Shown: positions 16,678 through 25,372 of the stretch, one piece after another
Numbering within the stretch: the first letter of the stretch is position 1
How the letters are laid out: each line of letters opens with the position of its first letter
NCBI RefSeq assembly: GCF_006715165.1
Contig: NZ_VFMS01000001.1
Coordinates: 806,001 to 870,000 of the forward strand
Source of the DNA: Arthrobacter sp. SLBN-122
GTDB taxonomy: Bacteria; Actinomycetota; Actinomycetes; Actinomycetales; Micrococcaceae
DNA: 64,000 nt
Reading direction: 5' to 3'
Notes under the pieces: generated by a model
The model's database searches: none
What the model was told of the DNA's origin: nothing
The model's input: only the letters and a program-made list of their open reading frames with translations
Program-made: the position numbers and the translations under genes

Positions 16678-17315
16678 GCAGCCTTCCGCTGGAAACGTCC
16701 GACGGCGGCGGCCGCTACCCGGGCTTCAACACCCTTGCCCAGGCGGACCATTGGGACCGGGCCACTGCCGCCGTCGTCGAATCCCGCCTGGGCATGCCGC
16801 CGGACGTCCGTTTCTTCACCCCCGGGGAGGAGGCTGCGGCGCGTGCCCTCTTTGACCTGCTGCTGGGCCAGCAGGGCGAGCCCCGCGTGCCCGTGGTGAA
16901 CATGGTGGACGCCCGGCTGGCCGAGGAGCAAACCGATGGCTGGCACTACGACAACATGCCGCGGGACGGTGAAGCGTGGCGGGCAACGCTGGCGGCGCTG
17001 GACAGTGAAGCGCGCTCCCGTACCGGCTGCACCTTCGCCCGGCTGGATCCGGAGCAGCAGGCCGGACTCCTGCAGGACATCTGCAACCTTGACCGGAAAC
17101 TGTGGCACGGACTGCCGGCGGACCGGGTGTGGAGCCTCTGGACCCGGTACGCCTGCACCGCGTTCTACTCGCATCCCCTGGCCTGGGACGAAATCGGCTT
17201 CGCCGGACCGGCCTACCCGCGCGGCTACAAGAACCTGGGGGTGGACCGGCTGGAGCCGTTCGAGGTGCGGGACGTCCGCCCCGGTGCGGATCCGACGCAT
17301 GGGGCAGACCGGTGA
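16674..17315 (+). CDS. Gluconate 2-dehydrogenase subunit 3-like protein
   Basis: 213 residues from ATG at 16674, overlapping the previous stop by four bases. RFFTPGEEAAARALFDLLL near residue 45 is the characteristic start of the Gluconate_2-dh3 fold, and YPRGYKNLGVDRLEPFEV closes the domain. A central segment contains DEAR-type helices, LDPEQQAGLLQDICN and ACTAFYSHPLAWDEIGF. In known complexes this small subunit accompanies an FAD-binding GMC subunit and supports maturation or export. Here no Tat signal is visible at the N-terminus. Its stop overlaps the GTG start of the GMC gene (GTGA), strongly indicating a stoichiometric complex. Confidence 0.85.
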   Translation: MSSLPLETSDGGGRYPGFNTLAQADHWDRATAAVVESRLGMPPDVRFFTPGEEAAARALFDLLLGQQGEPRVPVVNMVDARLAEEQTDGWHYDNMPRDGEAWRATLAALDSEARSRTGCTFARLDPEQQAGLLQDICNLDRKLWHGLPADRVWSLWTRYACTAFYSHPLAWDEIGFAGPAYPRGYKNLGVDRLEPFEVRDVRPGADPTHGADR

Positions 17316-18967
17316 ACAGGGTCCGCGAGCGCAATGAGTCCGCGTGGCTGCTCCCTGCCGGGCCCGGCAGCAACCTGCGGCTGCGGGAGGACATGCGGCG
17401 GTACAGCGAAACCGAAGAGGTGGACATGGTGATCGTGGGCTGCGGAGCCGGCGGGGCCACCCTGCTGCAGCGCCTGGCCCGCGCCGGCTGGCGTGCCGTT
17501 GGCCTGGACGCCGGGCCGTTCTGGGAGCCGGAGCGGGACTGGGTCAGCGATGAGGCCGGGTCCCACCATCTCTATTGGACCGAACCACGCGTCATTTCCG
17601 GGACGGATCCTGTGCCCCTGGGGTCGAACAACTCGGGCCGTGGAGTGGGCGGATCCATGGTGCACTTCGCCGGCTACACGCCGCGTTTCCACCCCAGCGA
17701 CTTCCGCACCTTCACCGCAGACGGGGTGGGCGCTGACTGGCCCCTGGACTACGCGAACCTGCGGCCGTACTACGAGGACATCGAAGCGGAGCTGCCGGTG
17801 GCCGGCGAGCACTGGCCGTGGGGCGATCCGCATGGCTACCCCCACCGGCCGCATCCGGTGTCCGGCAACGGGGACCTCTTCCTCCGCGGTGCCAGGGCGT
17901 GCGGGATCACGGCCAAGGTGGGGCCGGTGGCCATTGCCAACGGCAGGTTCGGCAACCGGCCGCACTGCATTTACCGCGGCTTCTGCCTCCAGGGCTGCAA
18001 GGTCAACGCCAAAGCCTCGCCCCTGATCACGCACGTTCCGGACGCGCTGGCGCACGGCGCCGAAATCCGCCCCGACTCGATGGCCACCCGGATTTGTTTC
18101 GACGAACAGACCGGCCTGGCCACGGGCGTGGAATACGTCCAGGGCGGCATTACCAGGTTCCAGCGGGCCCGGATGGTGGCGGTGGCCGGCTATTCGATCG
18201 AAACCCCGCGGCTGCTGCTGAATTCCACCTCGCCGCGCTTCCCGCAAGGGATGTGCAACGACTTTGACCAGGTGGGCCGGTACCTGATGGTCCAGGGCGC
18301 ACCGCAAACCGCGGGGCGGTTCCAGGCCGAGGTGCGGATGTGGAAGGCCCCTCCCCCGGAAGTCAGCACCGAGGACTTCTACGAAACGGACCTCTCCAAG
18401 CCGTACAAGCGGGGGTTCTCCATCCAGTGCGTGTCCCCGTTGCCCATCACTTGGGCTGAACATGTTGCGGCCCAGGGGCACTGGGGGCCCACCCTTCGCC
18501 GTTACATGAGCGACTACCCGCACTGGGCCTGCCTGGGCGCGCTGTGCGAATTCCTCCCCCTGGAGGAGAACCGGGTGACCTTGGCGGAGGAAACGGACCG
18601 GCACGGGATCCCCGTGGCCCGCTTCAGCTACAGCCAGTGTGACAACGACCGGCAGCTGATGTCCGCCGCGCAGAAGGTGATGGAGGAAATCCTGACCGCC
18701 GCGGGGGCGGAGGAGGTCATCACCATCAACCGTTACGCGCACCTGGTGGGCGGGGCGCGGATGTCAGCCACCCAGGAGGACGGCGTGGTGGACCGGAACT
18801 GCCGCAGCTTCGCGGTACCCAATCTCCTGGTCACCGACGGCAGCGTGCTGCCCACCCAGGGCAGCGCCAATCCTGCCCTGACCATCATGGCGCTGGCGGC
18901 CCGGGCCGCCCGCGTCCTGGTCCAAGGCGCCCGCCGCGGCGCCCCGATGAGCGCAAAGGAAGACTGA
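17312..18967 (+). CDS. GMC-family FAD oxidoreductase (gluconate 2-dehydrogenase-like large subunit)
   Basis: 551 residues from GTG at 17312. The FAD-binding GxGxxG lies near residue 43 (MVIVGCGAGGATLLQRL). GSNNSGRGVGGSMVHFAGYTP is the GMC signature 1 region, and FCLQGCKVNAKAS holds a paired-cysteine segment seen in gluconate dehydrogenase-type members. The C-terminus has YAHLVGGARM (active-site His) and the closing signature LLVTDGSVLPTQGSANPALT. Such enzymes oxidise sugar acids, sugars or alcohols at a carbon-OH and pass electrons to a cytochrome or quinone. No cytochrome subunit gene is adjacent, so the electron acceptor is unknown. The gene is overlapped by the subunit-3 gene upstream, and the TPP enzyme starts 2 bases after it. 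Confidence 0.88.
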   Translation: MNRVRERNESAWLLPAGPGSNLRLREDMRRYSETEEVDMVIVGCGAGGATLLQRLARAGWRAVGLDAGPFWEPERDWVSDEAGSHHLYWTEPRVISGTDPVPLGSNNSGRGVGGSMVHFAGYTPRFHPSDFRTFTADGVGADWPLDYANLRPYYEDIEAELPVAGEHWPWGDPHGYPHRPHPVSGNGDLFLRGARACGITAKVGPVAIANGRFGNRPHCIYRGFCLQGCKVNAKASPLITHVPDALAHGAEIRPDSMATRICFDEQTGLATGVEYVQGGITRFQRARMVAVAGYSIETPRLLLNSTSPRFPQGMCNDFDQVGRYLMVQGAPQTAGRFQAEVRMWKAPPPEVSTEDFYETDLSKPYKRGFSIQCVSPLPITWAEHVAAQGHWGPTLRRYMSDYPHWACLGALCEFLPLEENRVTLAEETDRHGIPVARFSYSQCDNDRQLMSAAQKVMEEILTAAGAEEVITINRYAHLVGGARMSATQEDGVVDRNCRSFAVPNLLVTDGSVLPTQGSANPALTIMALAARAARVLVQGARRGAPMSAKED

Positions 18968-18969
18968 TC

Positions 18970-20760
18970 ATGGCAACAACAGTGGCCGACTACCTGCTCT
19001 CCCGGCTGGGTGAGTGGGGCGTGGACAAGGTCTTCGGTTTCCCCGGAGACGGCATCAACGGCATCCTCGCCGCCTTTGGCAAGGCGGGCAACCAACCCAA
19101 ATTCATCCAGGCCAGGCACGAGGAGATGGCGGCGTTCGAGGCCGTGGGCTACGCCAAGTACGGCGGGCGCGTTGCCGTGTGCATGGCCACCTCCGGGCCC
19201 GGGGCCATCCATCTGCTCAACGGCCTCTATGACGCCAAGCTGGACCACGTTCCGGTGGTGGCCATCGTGGGGCAGACCGCCCGCAGCGCCATGGGCGGAT
19301 CCTACCAGCAGGAGGTTGACCTGCTGACCCTGTTCAAGGACGTTGCCTCGGACTATGTCCAGATGGTCACCGTTCCCCAGCAGCTGCCCAATGTCATCGA
19401 CAGGGCCATCCGGATCGCCGAGGCCCAACAGGCGCCCACCGCGGTGATCATCCCGGCGGACGTGCAGGAACTCGAGTACGCCGCCCCCACGCACGATTTC
19501 AAGATGGTGCCCTCGAGCGTTGGGGTGCGCTGGCCGGACCTCCAGCCGGACAGCGAGGCAATCCGCGGCGCCGCCCAGCTCCTGAACGAGGGATCCAAGG
19601 TGGCCATCCTGATTGGGCAGGGCGCCCGCGGTGCGGCTGCCGAGGTCCGGGAGGTGGCGGAACTGCTGGGGGCCAGGGTGGCCAAGGCGCTGCTGGGGAA
19701 GGACGCGCTGCCCGATGACCTGCCCTACGTCACCGGTTCCATCGGGCTGCTGGGCACCCGGCCCAGCTACGAAATGATGCGGGACTGCGACACCCTGCTC
19801 ACGGTGGGGTCCAGCTTCCCGTACACCCAGTTCCTGCCGGAACCCGGCCAGGCCCGCGGCGTGCAGATCGACGTGGACCCGAAAATGATCGGGCTGCGCT
19901 ACACCAACGAATTCAACATCGTGGCCGACGCAGCCACGGCCCTGCGCGCCCTGATCCCGCACCTGGCGCGGAAGCAGGACCGGTCCTGGCGGGAAAACCT
20001 GGAGTCAAATATCAGGCGCTGGTGGGAGACCATGCACGACGAAGCCATGGTCAGCGCCAACCCCGTCAACCCGATGCGGCTGTTCGCCGAGCTCTCCACC
20101 CGGCTGCCGGCGGACGCGATGCTCAGCGCGGATTCCGGTTCCTCCGCCAACTGGTACGCGCGGCAGCTGAAGTTCCGGGACGGCGTCCGTGGTTCGTTGT
20201 CCGGGAACCTGGCCACCATGGGCCCGGGCGTCCCCTACGCCATCGGCGCCAAGTTCGCCTTCCCGGGCCGGCCCGCCATCGCGTTCGCTGGTGACGGCGC
20301 TATGCAGATGAACGGGCTGGCGGAGCTCATTACCGTGAAGCACTACTGGCACGAATGGGCTGATCCCCGCCTGGTGGTGGCCGTCCTTCACAACAACGAC
20401 CTAAACCAGGTCACGTGGGAGATGCGGGCAATGGGCGGCGTGCCGGCCTTCCGCGAATCCCAGGTCCTGCCCGACGTCGACTACGCGGGTTTCGCCGAAA
20501 GCCTGGGTTTGCAGGGCCTCCACGTGGAGGATCCCGACGACGTGGGGCCGGCTTGGGAGAAGGCCCTCGCCGCGGACCGGCCCACCGTGCTGGACGTCCG
20601 CACCGATCCCGACATTCCGCCGATTCCGCCGCACGCCACCCTTGAGCAGGCGCGGAAGACGGCGGAGGCCATGATCAAGGGCGATGACAGCGCCTGGGGT
20701 GTGGTGAAGGAAGGGGTCAAGACCAAGATCCAGGAATTCCTGCCGCACAAGGAGGGCTGA
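18970..20760 (+). CDS. Thiamine-diphosphate enzyme, pyruvate oxidase/dehydrogenase-like
   Basis: 596 residues with the three-domain layout of the acetolactate synthase/pyruvate oxidase superfamily. The N-terminal Pyr domain holds FGFPGDGINGILAAF and the catalytic Glu in QARHEEMAAFEAVGYAKY. A central Rossmann-like domain follows (KVAILIGQGARGAAAEV). The C-terminal PP domain has the ThDP motif GDGAMQMNG...HNNDLN (GDG to NN about 30 residues). The C-terminus extends ~60 residues beyond the PP core with DVRTDPDIPPIPPHATLEQA, resembling PoxB. Likely chemistry is decarboxylation of a 2-oxo acid, such as pyruvate formed from aldonate breakdown; the substrate is unproven. It is tightly spaced between the GMC and dehydratase genes. 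Confidence 0.85.
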   Translation: MATTVADYLLSRLGEWGVDKVFGFPGDGINGILAAFGKAGNQPKFIQARHEEMAAFEAVGYAKYGGRVAVCMATSGPGAIHLLNGLYDAKLDHVPVVAIVGQTARSAMGGSYQQEVDLLTLFKDVASDYVQMVTVPQQLPNVIDRAIRIAEAQQAPTAVIIPADVQELEYAAPTHDFKMVPSSVGVRWPDLQPDSEAIRGAAQLLNEGSKVAILIGQGARGAAAEVREVAELLGARVAKALLGKDALPDDLPYVTGSIGLLGTRPSYEMMRDCDTLLTVGSSFPYTQFLPEPGQARGVQIDVDPKMIGLRYTNEFNIVADAATALRALIPHLARKQDRSWRENLESNIRRWWETMHDEAMVSANPVNPMRLFAELSTRLPADAMLSADSGSSANWYARQLKFRDGVRGSLSGNLATMGPGVPYAIGAKFAFPGRPAIAFAGDGAMQMNGLAELITVKHYWHEWADPRLVVAVLHNNDLNQVTWEMRAMGGVPAFRESQVLPDVDYAGFAESLGLQGLHVEDPDDVGPAWEKALAADRPTVLDVRTDPDIPPIPPHATLEQARKTAEAMIKGDDSAWGVVKEGVKTKIQEFLPHKEG

Positions 20761-20763
20761 GAC

Positions 20764-21867
20764 ATGTCCGCCGCCACCCACGTCACCGCAATCCGGGCCA
20801 GCGCCTACACGGTTCCCACCGACGCACCGGAAGCGGACGGCACCTACAGCTGGGACTCCACCACGCTGGTCCTGGTGGAGGCGGACGGCGGCGGGACGAC
20901 TGGCCTGGGCTGGACCTACGCGCCGGCGGCAGCGGCGGCCCTGGTGGAAGGGCTGCTGGCCCCGGCCGTGGAGGGCCTTGACGTCCTGGACGTGCCGGCG
21001 GCGGCCGCGGCGATGGCCCGGGCGGTGCGCAACCCGGGCCGGACGGGCCTGGGCTCCTATGCCGTGTCCGCCGTCGACTGTGCCCTCTGGGACCTGAAGG
21101 CGCGGCTGCTGGAGCTGCCGCTGCACAAACTCCTCGGCGCCGTCCAGGACACCGTGGCGGTGTACGGCAGCGGTGGCTTCACCACCTACACCGAGGACCA
21201 GCTGCGGGACCAGCTGCAGGGCTGGGCACAGGAGCAGCGCATCCCCCGCGTGAAGATCAAGATCGGCCAGGACAGCGGAACGAACGTCCCACGGGACCTG
21301 GAGCGCATCCGCCAGGCGCGTGCCGCCGTCGGCCCCGGTACCGAACTGTTCGTGGACGCCAACGGCGGCTACACCGCCAAGCAGGCGGTCCGGGTGATGC
21401 GGGACGCAGCAGAAGAGCGGGTCACGTGGTTCGAAGAACCGGTCTCGAGCGACGACCTGACGGGGCTGCGGGCGGTGCGGGCCGCCGTCGACGCCGACGT
21501 GGCAGCCGGGGAATACGGAACGGGACTGCCCTACTTCCAGCGCATGTGCAGCGCGGACGCCGTGGACTGCCTGCAGGCGGACGTCAGCAGGTGCGGCGGG
21601 ATCAGCGAATGGCTACGGATCGCCGCCGTCGCTGCCGCCCACGGCCTGGAGGTCTCGGGGCACTGCGCACCCCACCTGAGTGCCGCCGTCGCAGCCGCAA
21701 CACCCAACTTCCGGCATCTGGAATGGTTCCACGACCACGTCCGGATCGAGGACCTGTTCTTCGACGGAACCCTTGACCCCGGCGGCGGGTGCGTCCGGCC
21801 ATCGGATGCCCCCGGAAACGGGCTGGCCTTCCGCGCCGCCGACGCAGAGCCCTACCGGATTCGCTGA
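20764..21867 (+). CDS. Enolase-superfamily protein (mandelate racemase/sugar-acid dehydratase type)
   Basis: 367 residues. The capping domain is followed by a TIM barrel with the K-x-K base (RVKIKIGQD), metal ligands Asp in LFVDANGGY, Glu in TWFEEPV and Glu in AAGEYG, and the distal His region VSGHCAPHLS. This is the pattern of the mandelate-racemase subgroup that includes gluconate, galactonate and fuconate dehydratases. In this operon a sugar-acid dehydratase acting on products of the upstream oxidases is the natural reading, with the TPP enzyme handling a 2-oxo acid. The start codon is 3 bases after the previous stop. The exact substrate cannot be assigned from motifs. Confidence 0.82.
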   Translation: MSAATHVTAIRASAYTVPTDAPEADGTYSWDSTTLVLVEADGGGTTGLGWTYAPAAAAALVEGLLAPAVEGLDVLDVPAAAAAMARAVRNPGRTGLGSYAVSAVDCALWDLKARLLELPLHKLLGAVQDTVAVYGSGGFTTYTEDQLRDQLQGWAQEQRIPRVKIKIGQDSGTNVPRDLERIRQARAAVGPGTELFVDANGGYTAKQAVRVMRDAAEERVTWFEEPVSSDDLTGLRAVRAAVDADVAAGEYGTGLPYFQRMCSADAVDCLQADVSRCGGISEWLRIAAVAAAHGLEVSGHCAPHLSAAVAAATPNFRHLEWFHDHVRIEDLFFDGTLDPGGGCVRPSDAPGNGLAFRAADAEPYRIR

Positions 21868-21896
21868 AACAGGATGACAGGACTGAGAGGAAGCCC

Positions 21897-22514
21897 ATGA
21901 GCACCAGCCCAGGCAGCGGAAACCCGCCAGACACCACACCGCTGGACCCGGACCCGACAGGCCAGGACCCCAACGCCAAGGACCCTGCCGCGGAGGAGAA
22001 AGCCCAGCTCCAGGCGGCGATCTTCGAGGTCACCCAGGCGGCCAGGGGCAGGGGCCTGCACGAGATCCGGGAGATGCTCCAGGCGGAATTCTCGCGCCGG
22101 GGCGTGAAGGCTCCCACCACCATCTGGCTGGATTCGGTGGCTTCCGCGGCATTCCATGGCGAGCCCTACCTTATCGACCTTCCCGCAGCCCTGGCGGCCG
22201 AGGCCGCGGTGCCCGCCCCGAATGACGGGGTGCGGAAGCACCTGGCCCGGCGCCGGGAACTGCGGCAGGACAAGCTGCCCGCCGGGACTTTCCCTCCGGC
22301 CTCGGCCTGGGAGCTGGACAGCAGCGATGTCACCTTCAGCACGCCGGAGCCGCGTCCGGACCCGCGCGCCGTGCTCGAAAGCACCAGCACGCTGCGGCGG
22401 CTGCTGGCCCTCGCCGCATCAGGCGTGGCCGCCCTCCTGGCCGTTGCGTCGGTCCGGGCTGCGATGAAGGCGAAGCGCTTGCAGTCAGGGCGTTCGACGG
22501 CGGGTGGTGCGTGA
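21897..22514 (+). CDS. Unknown protein with C-terminal membrane anchor
   Basis: 205 residues from ATG at 21897 with GAGAGGAAG upstream. The N-terminus is Pro/Asp-rich and probably disordered. Residues ~40-85 form a helical segment (AIFEVTQAARGRGLHEIREMLQAEFSRRG broken by loops). A Pro-rich region follows, then a C-terminal hydrophobic helix LLALAASGVAALLAVASV with a basic end, suggesting a tail-anchored orientation with the bulk in the cytoplasm. I do not recognise the family. Its stop overlaps the GTG of the ZIP transporter gene, so it belongs to the operon. Confidence 0.65.
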   Translation: MSTSPGSGNPPDTTPLDPDPTGQDPNAKDPAAEEKAQLQAAIFEVTQAARGRGLHEIREMLQAEFSRRGVKAPTTIWLDSVASAAFHGEPYLIDLPAALAAEAAVPAPNDGVRKHLARRRELRQDKLPAGTFPPASAWELDSSDVTFSTPEPRPDPRAVLESTSTLRRLLALAASGVAALLAVASVRAAMKAKRLQSGRSTAGGA

Positions 22515-23269
22515 TGCCGGAATGGTTGCAGGCATGGATGTGGGGCACCATCGCCGGCGGGGCCCTGGTGGTGGGGTGCGCCCTGGCGTGGAAGTGGAAG
22601 ATCCCGCCAAAAGTTGTGTCCTCCGTGATGTCCTTCGGCGCGGGGGTCCTGATCTCCGCGTTGTCTTTCCAACTCGTGGAGGAAGCCGTCAACGGCGGCG
22701 GGCTCTGGCCCACCATCGGCGGGTTCGCCACCGGCGCCCTGGTCTACGTGGCCGCCAATTCCCTGCTGGCAATGAAAGGCGCCAAGCACCGGAAGCGCTC
22801 GGGCGGCAGGCAGCCCTCCGAGCAGGAGAAGCCGGGCAGCGGGACGGCCATCGCCATCGGGGCGCTGCTGGACGGCATCCCGGAATCGGTGGTTTTGGGC
22901 GTGGGGCTGGTGACGGCCGGGGCCGTGAGCCCGGCGATGCTGGCCGCCGTCTTCATCTCCAATGTCCCGGAGGGGCTTTCCAGCACTGCGGGCATGAAGA
23001 AGGCCGGACGCGGTGCCAAGTATGTGTTCGGGGTGTGGGGTGGGATCGCCGTACTCTCCGGGCTGGCCGCCCTGATCGGGTTCGTGCTCCTGCAGGGCGC
23101 CCCGGGGGAAGTGGTGGCCTTCATTACCGCCGTGGCGGCCGGAGCCATCTTGGCCATGCTCGCGGACACGATGATTCCCGAAGCCTTCGAGGAGCACCAT
23201 CTGCTCACCGGGCTGATTGCCGCCGCTGGTTTCCTGGCTGCCTTCACGGTGGACCAGGTGGGCGGGTAG
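22511..23269 (+). CDS. ZIP-family metal transporter
   Basis: 252 residues from GTG at 22511 (overlapping the previous stop), or ATG at 22514. Eight hydrophobic segments. Helix 4 carries the metal-binding signature ALLDGIPESVVLGVGL (H replaced by D relative to many ZIPs) and helix 5 SNVPEGLSSTAGMKKAG. A basic loop (KGAKHRKRSGG) replaces the usual histidine-rich variable loop. Related proteins import zinc, iron or manganese. In this operon the metal could serve the enolase-type enzyme (Mg/Mn) or the zinc dehydrogenase, which is speculation from location. Confidence 0.85.
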   Translation: MMPEWLQAWMWGTIAGGALVVGCALAWKWKIPPKVVSSVMSFGAGVLISALSFQLVEEAVNGGGLWPTIGGFATGALVYVAANSLLAMKGAKHRKRSGGRQPSEQEKPGSGTAIAIGALLDGIPESVVLGVGLVTAGAVSPAMLAAVFISNVPEGLSSTAGMKKAGRGAKYVFGVWGGIAVLSGLAALIGFVLLQGAPGEVVAFITAVAAGAILAMLADTMIPEAFEEHHLLTGLIAAAGFLAAFTVDQVGG

Positions 23270-23345
23270 GTCCCTGCGGTAAGGCTGCACCGGCGGCGCC
23301 ACGCGACACGGAATTTGCTTAAGACACGAGCCCCGGGAGGGACGG

Positions 23346-25151
23346 ATGGCAAGCATCGAAGACTATGCGATCATCGGTGACCTGCATACGGCGGCGTTGG
23401 TGGGCCGGAGCGGGTCCGTTGACTGGATGTGCCTGCCGAACTTCGATTCGCCGGCCTGCTTCGCGGCCCTGCTGGACACCCCGGACGCGGGACGGTGGCG
23501 GCTGGCCCCCGCCGGGGCCGGAGACTGCACCCGGCGGCGCTACCGGCCCGGCACGCTGATCCTGGAGACGGAATGGGACACCGCGGACGGAAGCGTCAGG
23601 GTCACGGACTTCATGCCGGCCAGGGATGATTCCGCGGATATGGTGCGGATTGTGGAAGGCCTGAAAGGGAGCGTCGCCATGCAGGGGGAATTGTGCCTGC
23701 GCTTCGACTACGGCCGCATCGCTCCGTGGGTCCGCCGCATGGATCATGGCATCAGCGCCATCGCCGGCCCGGACGCCGCCTACCTCAGCACCCCCGCGCC
23801 CCTGGAGGGCCGGGACATGCGGACCGTCAGCGAGTTCACCGTCAAGGCCGGGGACCGCATCCCGTTCGTCCTCCGGTGGGCGCACAGCTACAAGCCGGTT
23901 CCGGACCGGACCGATCCGGAGAGCGCGCTGGCCTCCACCCAGGAGTATTGGGAGCAATGGAGCGGCCGGAACTCCATGGACGGGAAGTACAAGGACGCCG
24001 TGGAGCGGTCCCTGATCACGCTCAAGGCGCTCACCTACGCGCCCACCGGGGGCATCGTGGCCGCCGCCACCACCTCGCTGCCGGAGGATCCGGGCGGCAG
24101 CCGCAACTGGGACTACCGCTTCTGCTGGCTGCGCGATGCCACCCTGACGCTGCAGTCCCTGCTGGCCTGCGGCTATGTGGATGAGGCCGCGGCCTGGCGG
24201 GAGTGGCTGCTGCGCGCGGTGGCGGGAAACCCTGCTGACCTGCAGATCATGTACGGGCTGGACGGTACCCGGAGGCTGCCGGAAGCCGAGCTGCCGTGGC
24301 TGGCGGGCTTCGAGAAGTCCAAACCGGTGCGCACCGGCAATGCCGCCGCCCCGCAGCTGCAGCTGGACGTGTGGGGAGAGGTCCTGGACGGCCTGGCCCT
24401 CACCCGGGCCGCGGACCCCGATACCACGGACGATTCCTGGGACATCCAGGTGGCGTTGATGGAGTTCCTGGAGGGGGCGTGGGACAGGCCGGACAACGGG
24501 CTCTGGGAGATGCGCGGACCCCGGCGCCATTTCACCCATTCCAAGGTGATGGCCTGGGTGGCGGCGGACCGGATGGTGAAGGCCGTGCAGGAGTCCGGCC
24601 TTCCCGGTCCCGGCGACCGCTGGGCCAGGCTGCGGAAGGAAATCCACGAAGACGTCATGGCCCACGGGTTCGACGAAAAACGCAACACTTTCGTCCAGTC
24701 CTACGGCAGCAGGGAACTCGATGCCAGCCTGCTGCTGATCCCCCGTGTGGGGTTCCTTCCCCACGACCATCCCCGCGTGGTGGGCACCGTGGACGCGATC
24801 CAGCGGAACCTGACGGAGGACGGGTTTGTCCTCCGGTACCATCCGGGAGCGAGCAATGACGGGTTGCCCGGCACGGAGGGCGTCTTCCTGGCCTGCTCCT
24901 TCTGGCTGGCGGACGCGCTGCTGGGCATCGGGCGCCGAGATGAGGCGGTGGAGCTGTTCGAACGCCTGCTGTCCCTGCGCAATGACGTGGGCCTGCTCAG
25001 CGAGGAATGGGATCCCCGCCGCGGACGGCAACTGGGCAACACGCCCCAGGCCTTCAGCCACTTCCCGCTGATCCACTGCGCCCTCCAGCTGCACCACGGC
25101 CCGCACCACAGCAACGCCCCGATGAAGGGAAAGCACTCCGACCTGAAGTGA
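23346..25151 (+). CDS. Glycoside hydrolase family 15 protein (glucoamylase/trehalase type)
   Basis: 601 residues without a signal peptide, so cytoplasmic. The N-terminal beta-domain starts IEDYAIIGDLHTAALVGRSGSVDWMCLPNFDSP, the standard opening of actinobacterial GH15 proteins (quoted in part). The (alpha/alpha)6 barrel has NWDYRFCWLRDATLT near residue 255, including the catalytic acid region, and GLLSEEWDP...GNTPQAFSHF near residue 550 with the base Glu. Mycobacterial relatives hydrolyse trehalose, others hydrolyse alpha-glucans. Releasing glucose would feed the oxidative genes upstream. It is 76 bases after the ZIP gene with GGGAGG before the ATG, so it probably ends the operon. Confidence 0.87.
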   Translation: MASIEDYAIIGDLHTAALVGRSGSVDWMCLPNFDSPACFAALLDTPDAGRWRLAPAGAGDCTRRRYRPGTLILETEWDTADGSVRVTDFMPARDDSADMVRIVEGLKGSVAMQGELCLRFDYGRIAPWVRRMDHGISAIAGPDAAYLSTPAPLEGRDMRTVSEFTVKAGDRIPFVLRWAHSYKPVPDRTDPESALASTQEYWEQWSGRNSMDGKYKDAVERSLITLKALTYAPTGGIVAAATTSLPEDPGGSRNWDYRFCWLRDATLTLQSLLACGYVDEAAAWREWLLRAVAGNPADLQIMYGLDGTRRLPEAELPWLAGFEKSKPVRTGNAAAPQLQLDVWGEVLDGLALTRAADPDTTDDSWDIQVALMEFLEGAWDRPDNGLWEMRGPRRHFTHSKVMAWVAADRMVKAVQESGLPGPGDRWARLRKEIHEDVMAHGFDEKRNTFVQSYGSRELDASLLLIPRVGFLPHDHPRVVGTVDAIQRNLTEDGFVLRYHPGASNDGLPGTEGVFLACSFWLADALLGIGRRDEAVELFERLLSLRNDVGLLSEEWDPRRGRQLGNTPQAFSHFPLIHCALQLHHGPHHSNAPMKGKHSDLK

Positions 25152-25179
25152 GTGGGACAGCCAGGAGCGCACGCACGAG

Positions 25180-25347
25180 TTACGTTTCCAGCTGGGCCTC
25201 GAGCTCGGCGGCGTAAGCCTGCGCCCGGTCAAGCAGGTACCTCCGTTCCTGGGCTGAGTAGCCGGCCGCCGCTATGGCGGTGCGCAGGCGGTCCAGATGG
25301 TCCCCTACCGCGTCCCGGTACCGGCCACTCCCGTCGCAGAAGGGTGC
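25180..25347 (-). other. Short helical reading frame without a start codon, probable gene remnant
   Basis: Minus-strand codons between an upstream stop (25348-25350) and TAA (25180-25182) read GRYRDAVGDHLDRLRTAIAA, then AGYSAQERRYLLDRAQAYAA and ELEAQLET. This has good codon bias and an amphipathic helix pattern. No ATG, GTG or TTG start was found in frame after the preceding stop. It looks like the 3' part of a truncated gene. Confidence 0.35.
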
Positions 25348-25372
25348 CTATGTCAACGCGCTGGGGCAGCTG

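Noticed and set aside
17225..18742. Long minus-strand reading frame (505 codons) opposite the GMC oxidoreductase
   Set aside because: Composition rich in Gly/Arg/His/Val, no domain motif; a GC-rich shadow of the real gene.
23319..25232. 637-codon minus-strand frame opposite the GH15 gene
   Set aside because: No recognisable domain, repetitive Gln/Arg/Gly/Val composition, and the plus strand has clear catalytic motifs.
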